Origin: Xylogone sp. PMI_703
Taxonomy: Eukaryota > Ascomycota > Leotiomycetes
Assembly: GCA_021399445.1 (NCBI GenBank)
Contig: JAJTUQ010000005.1
Location: 3,348,001 to 3,412,000 of the forward strand
Length of the DNA: 64,000 bases
Direction of reading: 5' to 3'
Shown: piece by piece, positions 1 to 11,954 of the stretch
Layout: each line of letters begins with the position of its first letter
How positions within the stretch are numbered: the stretch's first letter is position 1
Translations under genes and position numbers: made by a program
The notes under the pieces: generated by a model
Seen by the model: only the letters and a program-made list of their open reading frames with translations
The model's database searches: none
Told to the model about the DNA's origin: nothing

Positions 1-1425
1 TCTGTATCCCACTTGTGGTCATCGAGATATATCCCCACTCCTTTACCGTCCTTCTTCCAAACCACCCCATCCTTCATCACAAAATCCACCTTTCTCAACG
101 CAAGCTTATCTTCACGCGGGTCGGTTCGTAAAGCAATAATATCTGCTCTCAGTCCTTTCTCGAACCAGCCAAATCGCATACCGCACAGATCTTTACCGCA
201 CGCCTCCCACCCTCCAACAGTGCATGACTCGAGAACAAATTCTAATGGCAAGCCTGCTTCCATCATAAGTTCCATCTCACGGACTCCTTGGCCATGTGGA
301 TATGTGCCCGTATCTCCGCCGCATGCAAAACGAACTCCAAGGTCGTAAGCCAGCTTAGTCTGTGCCATAATCTCTCTGAACCGCTTCTTGTGCAGTATCT
401 CACACACAGCGAGGGTCGGGACTAAGATGCATTGTTTCTCAACCATGAGTTTGAAAAGCTCCTGATTCGCATGATATGCATGTTCGATGGAGTCGACCCC
501 CGCCTTAACGGCCATGAGTGCCCCTTCCAAGGTGCCGGCATGACAGCTTACTGGCGCTCGCCCCATCTTTGCTTCTTTCACAAGCATATCCATCTCCTCC
601 TGAGCAAAGACTAGAACATCGGGATTCGGATCCTCGGGCGGATGTGTCACGCTATGAATGTAGGGATGTTGCTGTGCAGGCGGATAACGCATGATGCGCC
701 GTCGATAGTCTGCATAGAACTTGATGATGTCCGCACCGGCTGCGATGCGGCGGCGTACTGCTGTGCGTACCTGGTCAACGCCATCAACGGCTTCACCGCC
801 GTGAGGAAGACATACTCCATTTGCGTGGTTCTCTGTACGAGGCTCATATGAGCCTGTGCTTGCTAGTGCTCGAGTTGCTACGAACAAGCGAGGGCCGGGC
901 ATGAGGCCACGGTTAATACAGTCTCGAATATTAGCATCTGACTCTTGCATTGATTCTGAGCCTAAATCCCTAAGATTGATTGGTTTAGCATCATTGGATA
1001 TACGAGATAAAGTAGCGAGGAAGCTTACCGATATGTTGTATATCCAGAGAGCAGTGCCGTCCGGCAGTGATTAACAGCTCTAACTATTCGCTCAGCAATA
1101 CTCTCATCGCGCTTCTGATTCAGCGATGGGCGTTCGCTATATAGAGTTAAAACATAGTGCATGTGAATATCTTTACAATCTCAACTTACTCGTAGGAATG
1201 CAAAAATATATGACTGTGTGCATCGACAAATCCCGGCATCACGACCTTTCCTCGTAGATCGATATCTCCCTCTGGAACAATGTTGCTGAGAGACCCAGGT
1301 TTCCGTTCAGTGACATTGACTATGAGCCCAGACACCGGGTCAACTGTGATAGAGATATCGGACACAAAGGCCTTCTTTTTAGGATCGAACAAGGTCGACG
1401 TATGGATGGTATACGGTGCTGCCAT
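1..1425 (-). CDS. Amidohydrolase (imidazolonepropionase-like), 3' end outside window
   Basis: Metal-dependent hydrolase of the amidohydrolase superfamily, probably acting on a cyclic amide, lactam or dipeptide-type bond; the substrate cannot be told from sequence. The gene starts at 1425 and reads leftwards off the window. Exons read as 1425-1190, 1136-1029 and 969 to the edge, with introns 1137-1189 and 970-1028. The first exon ends with the metal-binding HxH motif (DAHSHIF). The last exon shows the later metal-ligand and core blocks of the family: GADIIKFYADY, VSCHAGTLEGALMAVKAG, SIEHAYH and FACGGDTGTYPHGQ, followed by the refolded beta-sandwich part. No signal peptide is seen. It lies tail to head with the MFS gene and may be outside the peptide cluster. 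Family is well supported; cluster membership is not. Confidence 0.88.
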
Positions 1426-1925
1426 TGCTACCCAGCCTGACCCCCGCCCGAAAGTATGAATACTATTTTTCGAAGATGGAAAATGCTTCTACAAGATATC
1501 TAATTCTATCCCCCATTTTTGTATCCTGTTAGCCTAAAATCTATTAGTGCCGAGCTTATGACACATGACTTATATCGTAAAAGAGTGCAACCATGTACAT
1601 TAACAGGAATAATCAGAATATAAAGAGCAATTGAACCCATATGCTTTTTTGCTATCATAATTAATCAATGTAGAGCTTGAATCCGAGTCCCATAATATCA
1701 GCCTTCTAACTCCATAATTCTGCTCCGAAAGTCTATAATAAATGCTTTACAACATGCTTCGTTATGTCGTATTACTTTTCCTTTTTACTTCTGGTACCCT
1801 CAGCCCTCATCTAGTTAATATTCTAGTACATGTAGACCTGAATGCATCACTCATTTCTTCGCTAGTAAGCCAGGACCTACCAATTTAATCCGCGCAAAAG
1901 CAATAAATATAGCTCCCTGTGACAG
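1426..1925. other. Intergenic spacer, amidohydrolase 5' / MFS 3'
   Basis: AT-rich spacer between two genes transcribed leftwards. It should hold the amidohydrolase promoter and the MFS 3' untranslated region. I see no coding potential and no recognisable repeat. Confidence 0.6.
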
Positions 1926-3458
1926 TTAGTTTCTATTATGGAGAAGTACGAGTGTTGCACTTACCGCGATCAGCATAATACCACAAAAGATCTTAAGGCC
2001 GGAGTAGCCGCCATGTTGTGAAGTTACAATTGCTCCAGCGATAGGACTGCCGAATAGGACACCAAATGAAGAGAAAGCATACAGCGAGCCGACGCGAAAG
2101 CCCAATTTTTGGATATCTGATATGGAGGCAACCAAGGCAGGAATAATAGCAAGGGTTAAACCTGAGGCAAATCCATAGAGTATCGCAAAGACGATGATTG
2201 GTGCGCTGGAAGTTGCTGGTAGCCATAGAGCAAGACTTATAACTCCGGAGAAGAACGTAAAAACAATGCAGACATTGAAAACACCATATAAGTCTCCAAG
2301 ATGAGAAGGAAAAATTCTCCCGAAAATACTTGCTGCATTGATGATTGAAACAAGATAGTCAGCCAGGTTGGCCGACATGCCCGCTTCCTTCGCCTGAACA
2401 ATGGTGAAGTTGAAGGGCAGAAATGCACCGAGGTAGAGAAGAAGCGAGCCGATAGCAAGAAGTAGGAACGGTACTTCGACAAAGGGCATGAAGTACTCCT
2501 TCACGGTAAATGGCGTTCGAGCTGGGGGTAGACGAGACTTGATGGCAATATTACTGAAGATTAGCAGCCCTAAGAGAAGGAATGCAGTGATACGCATTGA
2601 CCAGCCGAAGCCAACCTCTCTGATCAAGTGCTGGACCATGATGGGAAGCACGACACCGCCCATACTTGATCCAGATACCATAATACCGAATGCGAGTGCT
2701 CGGTGTTTCTTGAACCATGTTCCTGACGCAGCAACGGCTGAATATCCTTAGCCATAGCTTTCATAGAGACAGATATATGGACAACAATAATGCTCACCGG
2801 GATAGAATAAAAAGCTTGTTCCAATTCCACTACAGATACACTGGCAAAGAAATATTTGGTAGTATTCATGAGATATCGAGAGCATCATTAATCCAAAAAT
2901 ATGCAGAAAGGATCCAATAAGTAGTGGCAATCGTGGACCATAGCTGTCAGCCATCTTGCCGGAAACTAGGCCCTGGAAAAATATTAACATTATGCGGCCC
3001 AAGGATAGGCCCGCAGCAAACCCACAAAGAAGAATAGCATGAATGATTCCGTTGCTGGAATCCATGCTACATCACTAGGTGAATATGATGAAAGCTGATG
3101 GGCTTGATAATAGTCTTGGAAGACACCAATGCCTATCTCATTTAGTCAGCAGAATGTTTCACAATTTCCCCAAAGACCGGCCCATACAATTCACCCATCC
3201 AAAGCTAGAAAAGAGGGCGCAGAATCCACCTGCAATACAGAACCAGGCTTGGAAGCCGCCATCTGGAAATACATCTGGGTCAGGCCCAGAGGGAACTGGA
3301 TCTACAGCCGCGTCTTCCAATGGTGGCTCGGTGAAGCTGCTTTTCTCGCAGTCATCATTCTGTACCCTTTCCGATTTGCGGTCGGAATCGTTGTGTATGC
3401 GGTCCGAGTCTTGATCCGGAGTAGGAGTCTGAGAATCAACGTCCAATTTCGACTCCAT
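1926..3458 (-). CDS. MFS transporter, monocarboxylate transporter-like
   Basis: Plasma-membrane carrier of the major facilitator superfamily, fungal monocarboxylate-transporter (MCT) subgroup. Four exons join without frame loss: 3458-3188, 3132-3026, 2972-2798 and 2737-1926, giving 454 residues. The charged, Ser/Asp-rich N-terminal tail (about 85 residues) is followed by the MCT signature DGGFQAW and the first membrane segment (WFCIAGGFCALFSSFGWVN). The loop motif GKMADSYGPR and about twelve hydrophobic segments follow. The ATG at 3458 was chosen because the upstream frame has only a TTG. HC-toxin's exporter TOXA belongs, as I recall, to a different, drug:H+ antiporter type, so this carrier need not be the peptide exporter. 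Transport of an organic acid or export of a product are both possible. Confidence 0.9.
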
Positions 3459-4091
3459 CTTGACAAACAAATACTGCGCCAGTAAAGTATCGCAGCATAA
3501 CGAAATCTACTGTCGTTGAAGGATGAATTCAAGCTCCAACAGTAACTTCCTCTTGCGCATTGAGTGCTTACTCCGTCTACCCACTTATGGAATTAGTCAG
3601 GTTAAAATAGCGCTAATCTCTATACGGTGCTATCTTTCGTACGTCAAGCTTTAATTTAACTCGTAGACCCACACTAGTCTCATTTAGTTTGAAATCTGCT
3701 GCTTTAAGTCGCTTGGTAGGTACTAATTTTCGAGCACCGCGGCTGGCGCGGATATGGCGGATGATGAGTTACTGGAAGAGGTAGCAAAAAGAACATGTAA
3801 ATGAGGAAACTGATGGGACGAGTGGTGCTGAGTGAATGCTGATCTCAAATATTTACTAAATCTAGACGCCGGAGGTCCTAACTGTGCTCTCTGTACCGAG
3901 CTTTGAATAAACTATAAGAAGCTCGGGGTAATGGACATAGCGTTGTCTTACCCATCTCAAACAAAGCTGCTTCAAACGTTGTCGCCATATTAAGGAATGG
4001 AACCTGTCCTATGACTTAGAGAAAACCAGTGTTATTTCGACGGATGATAATAATTGTAGAAAATTTCACTAGTTGAGATCCCGTTGCAGTT
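3459..4091. promoter_or_regulatory. Spacer with MFS promoter region
   Basis: About 630 bp between the MFS start codon and the stop of the leftward Zn2Cys6 gene. It should contain the MFS promoter. It is AT-rich and no reading frame or repeat stands out. No specific regulator site could be identified by eye. Confidence 0.5.
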
Positions 4092-6005
4092 TTACCTTGG
4101 CCAACCACACAATGGCTCAGTAATATCCGCAAATGCCATTGTCGACAATCCCCAACGTGTGCCAGGACCTTCCATCTTATGCATATTTTGTATCCATGAC
4201 CACTCTCGCTCGTGGCCAGGATGCAGTCGAAAATACTGTCGAGCGCTCCAAGACGGATATCTGGTAACCTGACTACCATATGTTCCCATCTCTATTTGGT
4301 GATAATATTCCATTGATTGACACACATAGCGTGCCATATTTGTTCCTTCCCTTTGAATCTCTCGTATTGAATAATCCTTGTCTATATTGGACAGCTGAGT
4401 GTTCTGATTCGAACTTCTCACTACGCCTGTTGAGTCTATCATAGTTGTATTGGCTTGGACCAGGAGACTGCCGAACTCAATTCGACGACCGAGCCTTGCT
4501 TGTATAAGATCATGTATTTGAATTATATTGCTATATAGATCAGCACCAACCGACCAACACACCGTGACCGTGACAGCAACGCTGAGTGATTCGAAATCGA
4601 AGCAGAACGGGAAGATTTTATTCGAAGGGTCCGTATCGGCCGGATTCGATGCACAGCTTGGCACCAACCAAGCTCGAGGATTCGGCGAGGCTTTCCAGAA
4701 TTCCTCGTGCCACGATTTAACATACTGGACCATAGCTAACAGTGACTGCGCAACTGTTGCCGATTCACTTAGGAGAACATCCTGGTTTTTAATTGAAGGG
4801 AGAGCCGCTACTCGTTCGAGAAGAGCTGGGACATCTGCAACCATCCGGAAGACTTCGTCGAAAACATCCCGAAAGCCTGAGTCGAATTCAATCCGTCTCC
4901 ATATATCGTTTTCGAGTAGGTGAGCTTGCCGCTGCGTCAAAGCTGACAGAGTCTGCTGGAACGTTAGGTGGAGAAATAGGTACCCAAACTGGATTAAGCT
5001 TACGCAGACAACTCTTAGGCGTGAAAACAAGTGCTGCCATATTAGCGTACTCGCAGTTTTTGGATTTCTCAATCGTAGGATCTCTGCGATGCCGTGCACA
5101 TGAATGCTCCATCCATGTTCCGTGGGGCACATGAAGAGCTGGAAATTTGCGTCAGCAGTGTTAGAGGTTGAATAGGACTGGTGGATGTATCAAATAGCAA
5201 TCGCTCAAGTTTGGTCGCACCAATATGGCTCTCACAATTTTGTGACATACCTCACATGTTGAGAGTACCAGAATAGCTGCGACAGTTTCTTCTCGCATTT
5301 GCATGTCTGGATCACCCAGTTCAGAATGGAGATGGTGCAGAGCTACGTTGTAATGATCAAGGCACTGATAAAGCGAATGATTGCCTTTGCCGGTGACATG
5401 TAGTTGTGCAAGGCAGAATGCGAAGAGGGCAGTGTCCAACGCTTTACTAGGCTCCATCAGACCCGCTAGGTGGTATACCCAGGAAAAGCCCCTCTCGCTG
5501 CTCTCTACATTATAACTGCTAGCAAGTGGCTTCCTCGGAAGATACGTATCTTTCAGCAACCCTACAGCATAACATCGAAAATCGCGGCTGCTGTGTGATG
5601 ACTTGGATAATAAGAAACGCAGGTTAGCCTCCGTGCTTAGGTCTTTCAGCAATCGCGGGGTGTTTATCTCCGATGATGCTGATGCCGCGGTAGACGATGG
5701 ATCTGAGGGTGTTCTGTTTACAGAAATGAGATCTCGACTGTAGCCATCGCATACTCGATTTGATTTGGTGCACTTTAAGCAAGAGGGTCGCGTCAAGTCA
5801 CACTAAGAGTAGTAACCAATTAGCAAATCTGGTATGAGAAGTGCGAATACACGAGTCCTCTAGCTATGGCGTAGGATTGAGATATAGAAGCATCTCAGAA
5901 CCAGCGATGTCGTCTTGTTTATGCTATATGTAAGTTGCCACGTACTTCAACTCTCCTCTTCTTACAGGTGTTGCAGGCTTGCGACTTCCCCGCAGCGCCA
6001 ACCAT
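4092..6005 (-). CDS. Zn2Cys6 transcription factor (TF1)
   Basis: Fungal binuclear zinc cluster regulator acting in the nucleus. Exons 6005-5946, 5802-5251 and 5138-4092 join in frame to 552 residues. The cluster is split by the first intron (143 bp): ACNTCKKRRVE at the end of exon 1 joins CDLTRPSCLKC..NRVC in exon 2, giving C-x2-C-x6-C-x6-C-x2-C-x6-C. A fungal-specific regulatory domain follows (stretches around VYHLAGLMEPSKALDTALFAF and ILVLSTCELFM). An in-frame ATG lies ten codons upstream at 6035, inside a 30-bp duplication, so the start is uncertain. It sits between the MFS gene and the decayed amidase. It might control those neighbours or the cluster; sequence does not decide. Confidence 0.86.
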
Positions 6006-6060
6006 ATGCGACCAGACGACTGAAGAGGCAACCATGTGTGACCAGACGATTAGAGAGAGA
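6001..6060. repeat. Imperfect 30-bp tandem duplication at TF1 start
   Basis: Two neighbouring 30-bp units share the pattern accat(a/g)tg(c/t)gaccagacga. Each carries an in-frame ATG for TF1, so the duplication creates two alternative starts ten codons apart. Confidence 0.8.
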
Positions 6061-7319
6061 GGAGGAAATCTGGTCACCTAAACACTCATTCTGGAGCATG
6101 TTGACAACTGTCCAGGATGTTATGATCCACCGAGAAAGGATTGCATCCGGCCGCCGAACGGAATTCTTTCTCGACAGGGATAGCTTGGTGGAATTCGCGG
6201 AGCTTGTCATCCGTCCGTGAAATGCTGCGAAGTTTCACTGAAATCTAAGCGAGCATGTGACCACTTGTCCCCATACAAAGTTGCATGCCAAGGAAATATG
6301 AAATCGCCTGTTCTTGCATAGAAATACAGTGATACGTGATTTCCGATAAGTAATACAAAGGTACTTACAACTTATCACTCAAATATTAGTTATATAAACA
6401 ACACCTTAAGTTTATAGACTATTCTAACAATCAGATCATATCGTACAGTAGGGCCTGTAGGGCTAGATCACTAGTTCCATATTAAGAATACCAGCGTCTT
6501 TCGCTCAATAACTCAAAGGCTATCCAAACACTATCTCTAGCAGAGGTATTAACAATTGCATCCTGCTGAATAAACTGCTTCATGTATTCAAAGCGTTCTA
6601 CTGGATCCCTGTGCTCTACAGTCGCTAGTAAAGCTAATCCTCGTTATTAGTAAATTATATTTTATTCCATGGCTATAGATGCTTTATTATATTAATCATG
6701 ACAGCTCTCTTGAGTAGTTCCGCTAGGACCTATATATTCTGAGCTTTGACTACACTATACGGGGACTAGCTAATTAAATTTACTTCACTATTCCAACTAG
6801 GACGTGGCCTCGGCTCGAACTTCCTACCAGCTTGCGGCACGACTTGCTTCGCGGACTACTTCACAACTCGCAGATATAGACTCCATTCGAGCCCTAGCTG
6901 CGCAACAGTCAGAGTGTTAAGTTTTGTGCCAAAAAAAGTAATAGATTACTTTTATCGTCTAGCCTCGACTGAGATCCTGCAGCATCATTTTTTGTTTCTT
7001 GCATACGCCAATCAATATGGAACCCATACCCCCGCCCGACATCATATTTTAGTAATACTACTGTACGTAGAAAATGTATATAGATATGGATTCTGGGGTA
7101 AACCGTTCCATCCGAGGTATTGGTGTCAATAAAGGTAGAAGTTCGAACCGATCTTCCTCTTGCACTATGTTGAATGGCGAAGCCAATACCTAGAATAGAA
7201 GCTCCCTTCTCTACAAATACTCGCCATGTCCCCATTACTTTACCCTCCTTCCCTATAATACAATCACCCAGTTTTTGAAATATAGTCTGATCCTGACACA
7301 TTAGTTCATTGTATCCAAT
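6061..7319. other. Divergent spacer between TF1 and the amidase remnant
   Basis: About 1.25 kb, AT-rich, holding the upstream regions of both genes. A leftward open frame of 152 codons (7367-6909) overlaps the start of the amidase remnant. It has no ATG context, domain or composition that I recognise, and I do not call it a gene. Otherwise nothing is seen. Confidence 0.5.
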
Positions 7320-9037
7320 ATGATAACATCTAGCATATTCGAAGCCAGCATAAGTGACCTTAAGCAAATGCTTGACTCTAGACTCATCACAAGTGTTGAG
7401 CTGGTATCTCTATCTTCATCGAATCGGCAAATATGACTGTCGTGGCCCTTGCCTCAACTCAATTTGTATCATCAACCCGCGCGTATTTGAAGATGCACAG
7501 GCATCGGATGATTACCGTGCATCTGGAAAGCCACCACGCCCGATGGAAGGCATCCCTTTTACCGTTAAAGACAGTTTTAGGGTCAAAGGAATGACTGTTG
7601 CTGCTGGCTCACCCGCATTTGCAGACCTAATACCCTCATCGGATGCAGCAATTGTAGAGTTACTCCGTAACGCCGGGGCTATCGTCCTAGGGAAAACAAA
7701 TATGCCACCTATGGCAGATGGTGGCTGTCAAAGAGGGCTTTACGGACGCTCTGAAAGTCCGTATAATCAAAAATATATGAGCACCGCATATGCGTCAGGC
7801 TCGTCTTATGGCTGTGGTGTGTCGACAACTGCAAATTTGGCTCCCTTCGGGTTTGCTGGTGAAGCTGTCACGTCTGGCCGATCCCCTGCCTCTAACAATA
7901 CATTGATAGCATATACTTCTTCCCGAAGCGTCATCCCGTGTCGGGGACTATGGCCACTCTATCCCACTTGCGATATTGTAGTCCCCCATACACGGTCAGT
8001 TGCGGATTTGTTTCATGTGTTGAATGTTGTTGTTGCGGATGATACTGACCACGGAGATGCTGATTTCTGGCACTCACAACCATACATACCAGTGTCTAAG
8101 TCTCCTCAGATCAGGCCGGCAGACTATCATTCCTTGTCTGACCCTACCTCTCTCAAAGGGACACGGCTCGCAGTACCAAGATGTTTCATTAGTGTCCCCG
8201 GTGCAAAGCCTAACAATGCATGCTCTCCCGGTGTTCAAGCGCTTTGGAATCGCGCACGCAAAGATCTCGAGTCATTGGGGGCCGCTGTAATCGAGACAGA
8301 TTTCCCATTATTCGAAATGTATACTAAGCAAGACTTCCCAGGCCAAAACGCTAATGTTCCGGGTCTTTCACAGGAATGGATGGCTCTTGAGCGTTGCGAT
8401 ATGATTGCGTTAAGCTGGGATAATTTTCTTCGTAGCAACGGTGATGACAGGATGCCGAGTTTGACTTTTGCCGACCCGAACAAGATCCATCCACATATTG
8501 CCCCTATGGACGATCCTTCTCAGCACACCGAATCTCAGAATCAAGTACGCTACGAAGACATGTTTGAAGTTGTACGGAAGCGACACGGCGGCCTTGTTGA
8601 CCTTCCTGGATGTGAGCAGGCACTTAAGGCCCTTGAAAACATGCGGAAGCAATATTTAGACACATGGATGGATGAAAATGATTTTGATGCCATACTTGTC
8701 ACTAACAGCAAAGCCCATTTTGAGTGTTACATCAATTAAGTCTTTCATAGAGGATGACGCTAATTTGGATCGCATAACCGTGACTGCTACAGGAACGTTA
8801 CACTTATCTAGTCTAATGGAGTCAACGCTGTCATTAGTCGTCTTCGTCAACGGAGATGAAGCAAACCCCGTGTCCTGGCAGGGCGATACATGGACCTGGA
8901 GCTCACGTCTTACTCTACCTAAATCAAACGATCGATATCCGACTCTGTCATTAGTTCCAAGGGATCAACTCATGGTCGTGTTCTTCTCTAAGGCAGAAAA
9001 TGGTAGATCAGCTGGCTCGTTGCATTTGATCAGGTAA
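7320..9037 (+). pseudogene. Amidase-signature hydrolase, frameshifted and internally deleted
   Basis: Remnant of an amidase-signature enzyme (amide or C-N hydrolase). Catalytic features survive: lysine in PFTVKDSFRVKG, the serine loop ASGSSYGCG, and the nucleophile region EAVTSGRSPASNN. Two lesions are visible. First, the N-terminal stretch beginning at the ATG at 7320 (ISDLKQMLDSRLITSVELVSL) is in a different frame from YLHRIGKYDCRGP; the switch is at about 7410 and looks like loss of one base. Second, after DAILVTNSKAHFE (about 8720) the frame stops, and the next homologous-looking stretch (DDANLDRITVTATG, from about 8747) resumes without the roughly 100 residues usual for the family. The gap between them is far too short to hold the missing part. 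A sequencing error could explain the first lesion but not the second. Confidence 0.75.
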
Positions 9038-9342
9038 CTAGGTAGCTGAACTTCAGTTGGAACATGTTTTGCTTATCACAAAACAATACTAACTGTATCT
9101 TTGCTCTCTTGGCCATCTATTATAATATTACAACTATCCAGACACTAATTATGTCTTACATATTTGCAATTTGTACTTGTTTCTATGCTCCATGAGATGC
9201 ACGTGATGATCAAAAGCCACGTGCTTACAAACCTCGCTTGGTTAATAACAAGAGGGCAAGGAAGACGTTTGACAATGAAATACTTTGTTGGCGATGCTCA
9301 TATCCAAGCCGTCGTTATTCTCCACAGTAAGCCCATTTTCAA
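9038..9342. promoter_or_regulatory. Spacer upstream of TF2
   Basis: About 300 bp between the amidase remnant and the rightward TF2 gene, expected to carry the TF2 promoter. No distinct site is recognised. Confidence 0.45.
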
Positions 9343-11219
9343 ATGGCCAAAGCCCCCAAAACAGGCGGTTGTTGGACATGCAGGCTAAGACACGTAAAAT
9401 GCGATGAAGGTTCGCCCACTTGCCTACAGTGCAATATCAGGTGTATAACTTGCCATGGATACGGCCCAAAGCCCGCATGGATGAATGGTGGGCAGAGGGA
9501 AATCGAGATAAAACGGGTTATCAAAGATACTATCAAGAAGAATATAAAGCAGCAAAAGAGGACTCGAAATCACGTCTCCAAGGGTCATGACCGAAACCAC
9601 ATCCAAGACCGACTACATGAGAGGGAATCATCTTCGCCATTACAAGATGCGATTATGGCTAGCTTAAGTGCTCAGGATGTGAATTCGGAAGAAATTCAAA
9701 GGAGTACGACTGCCTCATTCCTAGTTACCATATTCTGCTACGGCATCCGTTTTATTAGTATACCTACGAGCTAACCTACATCCCATTGACAATTTAGATG
9801 TTTCATCGTCTCCAAAAGAAATCCAAGAGATAGATCCACTGCAAACTCACCAACTCAAGAACCGCTCATTCGCAGAACCATTATCATACAAGGAATCGAG
9901 CCTATTGATGTATTACCTAGATCACGTCTTTCCTATGCAATACCCATACTACAGAAAGGGAACTTGGGATCGGGGGTGGCTCCTCTGGCTTCTGAGTAAA
10001 AATGGACCGCTGTATAGAACATCAATCGGCCTCGCAGCGCTGCATCGCTGTTCGCTTACAGGTGAAAAGAAGGAACATGGCCTTGAGTTACAGCATCACA
10101 CCAGGGCTTTGAGAGAACTTCAGAACTTCATTGGGCACTTTGACACGGATAAGATTCGGGATGATAATGACACTCTGGCTGAGATAGTGTCTTGTAGTGT
10201 AGCTCTCATTAGCTTCGAGGTGAGTTTAAGCTCATCATAACGACTATAGCCTGCTCTGGGTCCGGATCGTAGAGTAATTCTCACTAAGTTTACCGGTAGG
10301 TCTTAAGGGGAAGTACAAATAATTGGCAAGCTCATCTATTTGCAATGACATCTCTCATCAACTCCATGAATCTTCCTCTGCGAAATTCGACTTCCTTACC
10401 ACAACCATCTTCCGACAGCTTCTTTAAAAGGAAAATCCATGCAGCCCTTGAGTTCTATATTCCCGTCGTGCTTTGGATGGACATACTAGCATGCGTAGCA
10501 ACTCGTCAAAAGCCTAAACTTCTCTACGACGAATTGTTGCATCCAGATAATAACTTCAATCTTGCCAATGTAATGGGTTGTCAGAACTGGATTATGAAAG
10601 CTATTGGAGATCTAGGTGTATTGAATGAGTGGAAGCTTGACGCCCTTGCCTCGAACTCATTTGATTGCAACGATTTTAACAGGGGAGCACAAATAATTGA
10701 GGACAATTTGGAAGATGGAATTGAAATATTACATGGAGTAATAAATCAGGTGCGCTGAATGCTTGCCCTCCCCTATAATCTAATAGAGGCTAATGCAGTC
10801 ATGAGAAGGCTGCAGCCAACGCAAATGATAGCTGCATAAGTCTTATATTTGCAGCTGCCGCTTTAGTGCAGCTGCATATTCTAAGTACTAATGTCTTACT
10901 ATCTTGCTCGTCTTCACGACTCCGTAGAGCAGTAAGCTGGGTAATATTTGAGATTCAGACGGCCCAGCACACGCCTTCTGCAAGACAGATAGCTTGGCCT
11001 ATTTGCATTGCTGGTTGTGTGGCCGAAGCAGACCAACGATGTTATCTTGAAGTCCTCATAACCGACGCTTTGCATGATACAAATGGTATGAATGGGAACT
11101 GTGGAACAGTGCTAGACATTATGCGATACTGCTGGACAAAGCAGATTGAGCAGCCTGATGTACAGTGGGACTGCAGCCGGGCCATGACAGAAATGGATAT
11201 ATCCGCCCTCCTTATATAA
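9343..11219 (+). CDS. Zn2Cys6 transcription factor (TF2)
   Basis: Fungal zinc cluster regulator. Exons 9343-9757, 9798-10219, 10300-10749 and 10872-11219 sum to 544 residues. The N-terminus carries GGCWTCRLRHVKCDEGSPTC..C..C followed by HGYGPKPAWMNGG, a common extension in regulators of this subgroup. The rest (for example LMYYLDHVFPMQYPYY and RTSIGLAALHRC) resembles the fungal-specific transcription factor domain 2 family. The first intron would be only 40 bp and its exact ends are less certain than the others. It is the Zn2Cys6 gene nearest the FAS beta and NRPS genes, with which it converges, and is a candidate cluster regulator. This would differ from HC-toxin and apicidin, whose regulators TOXE and APS2 are ankyrin-repeat bZIP proteins. 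Confidence 0.85.
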
Positions 11220-11954
11220 TGAAAGAGGGATCTGTTGAAAGCCATAATTGAAAGCCGAATCAGAACGGTTGAATCTATTGATTTTCAAATGCCAGAGCTA
11301 CATGGAAATATTAGCATATATAACGGAGAGCAAGTTCCGTATATTACTTCTTACGACTGTAGAGTTTCAACAGTTACAGAATAACAAAAGATGATTAACT
11401 GAGAAATGAGTCAATAAAATAGGGTTTAACAGCGCATATAAAGCCAAATATTGGTACCGAGACCAACCTCTTCTATTTTCCATATGGACTACATGTTTAA
11501 ATTGGCTCTGCCAGTACATCAAATTCTACTTTCTAATATTCTGGTGGTCAGTGGCTACTCTAGAAGCCATAAGAAGACCCAGCACTGGCTCTATGTTGTT
11601 GTAACTGGAACCCCACATAGAGGGCCCCCACGTAGATTGCTCAGCACTTCGCTGTCAATATAAGATAACCCTCCAAATCTCAATATATTTAAAAAGCCAT
11701 TCAATTATCTATCTATCTGTATTAACATCTCTAATACAGTAATCTACACTGCACACTCAACAACCATCAGTTTCAGATGATAGGGTAAATATTCTCAAAT
11801 TTGGCATCCCAATATTTTACTCAACTATGCAAAAAAAAAAAAAAAACAATATATCCAAGAGCCTCTCCTGACTCACCGTTCCAAGGGAAAAGGGAAACAA
11901 ATAAACAAACAAAAACAAAACCCATGACTTGTATCAATGACATTAAACTTTACA
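11220..11954. other. Convergent spacer, TF2 / FAS beta
   Basis: About 735 bp between converging stop codons, so mainly 3' untranslated sequence. It contains a 16-base run of A at 11831-11846. No gene is seen. Confidence 0.6.

Noticed and set aside
4364..4376. Sequence resembling the HC-toxin tox-box (ATCTCNCGNA)
   Set aside because: A single match inside the TF1 coding region; no recurrence was noticed in the cluster promoters, so chance is the better explanation.
6909..7367. 152-codon leftward frame overlapping the amidase remnant
   Set aside because: No recognisable domain, AT-rich composition, and it overlaps the amidase start on the other strand.
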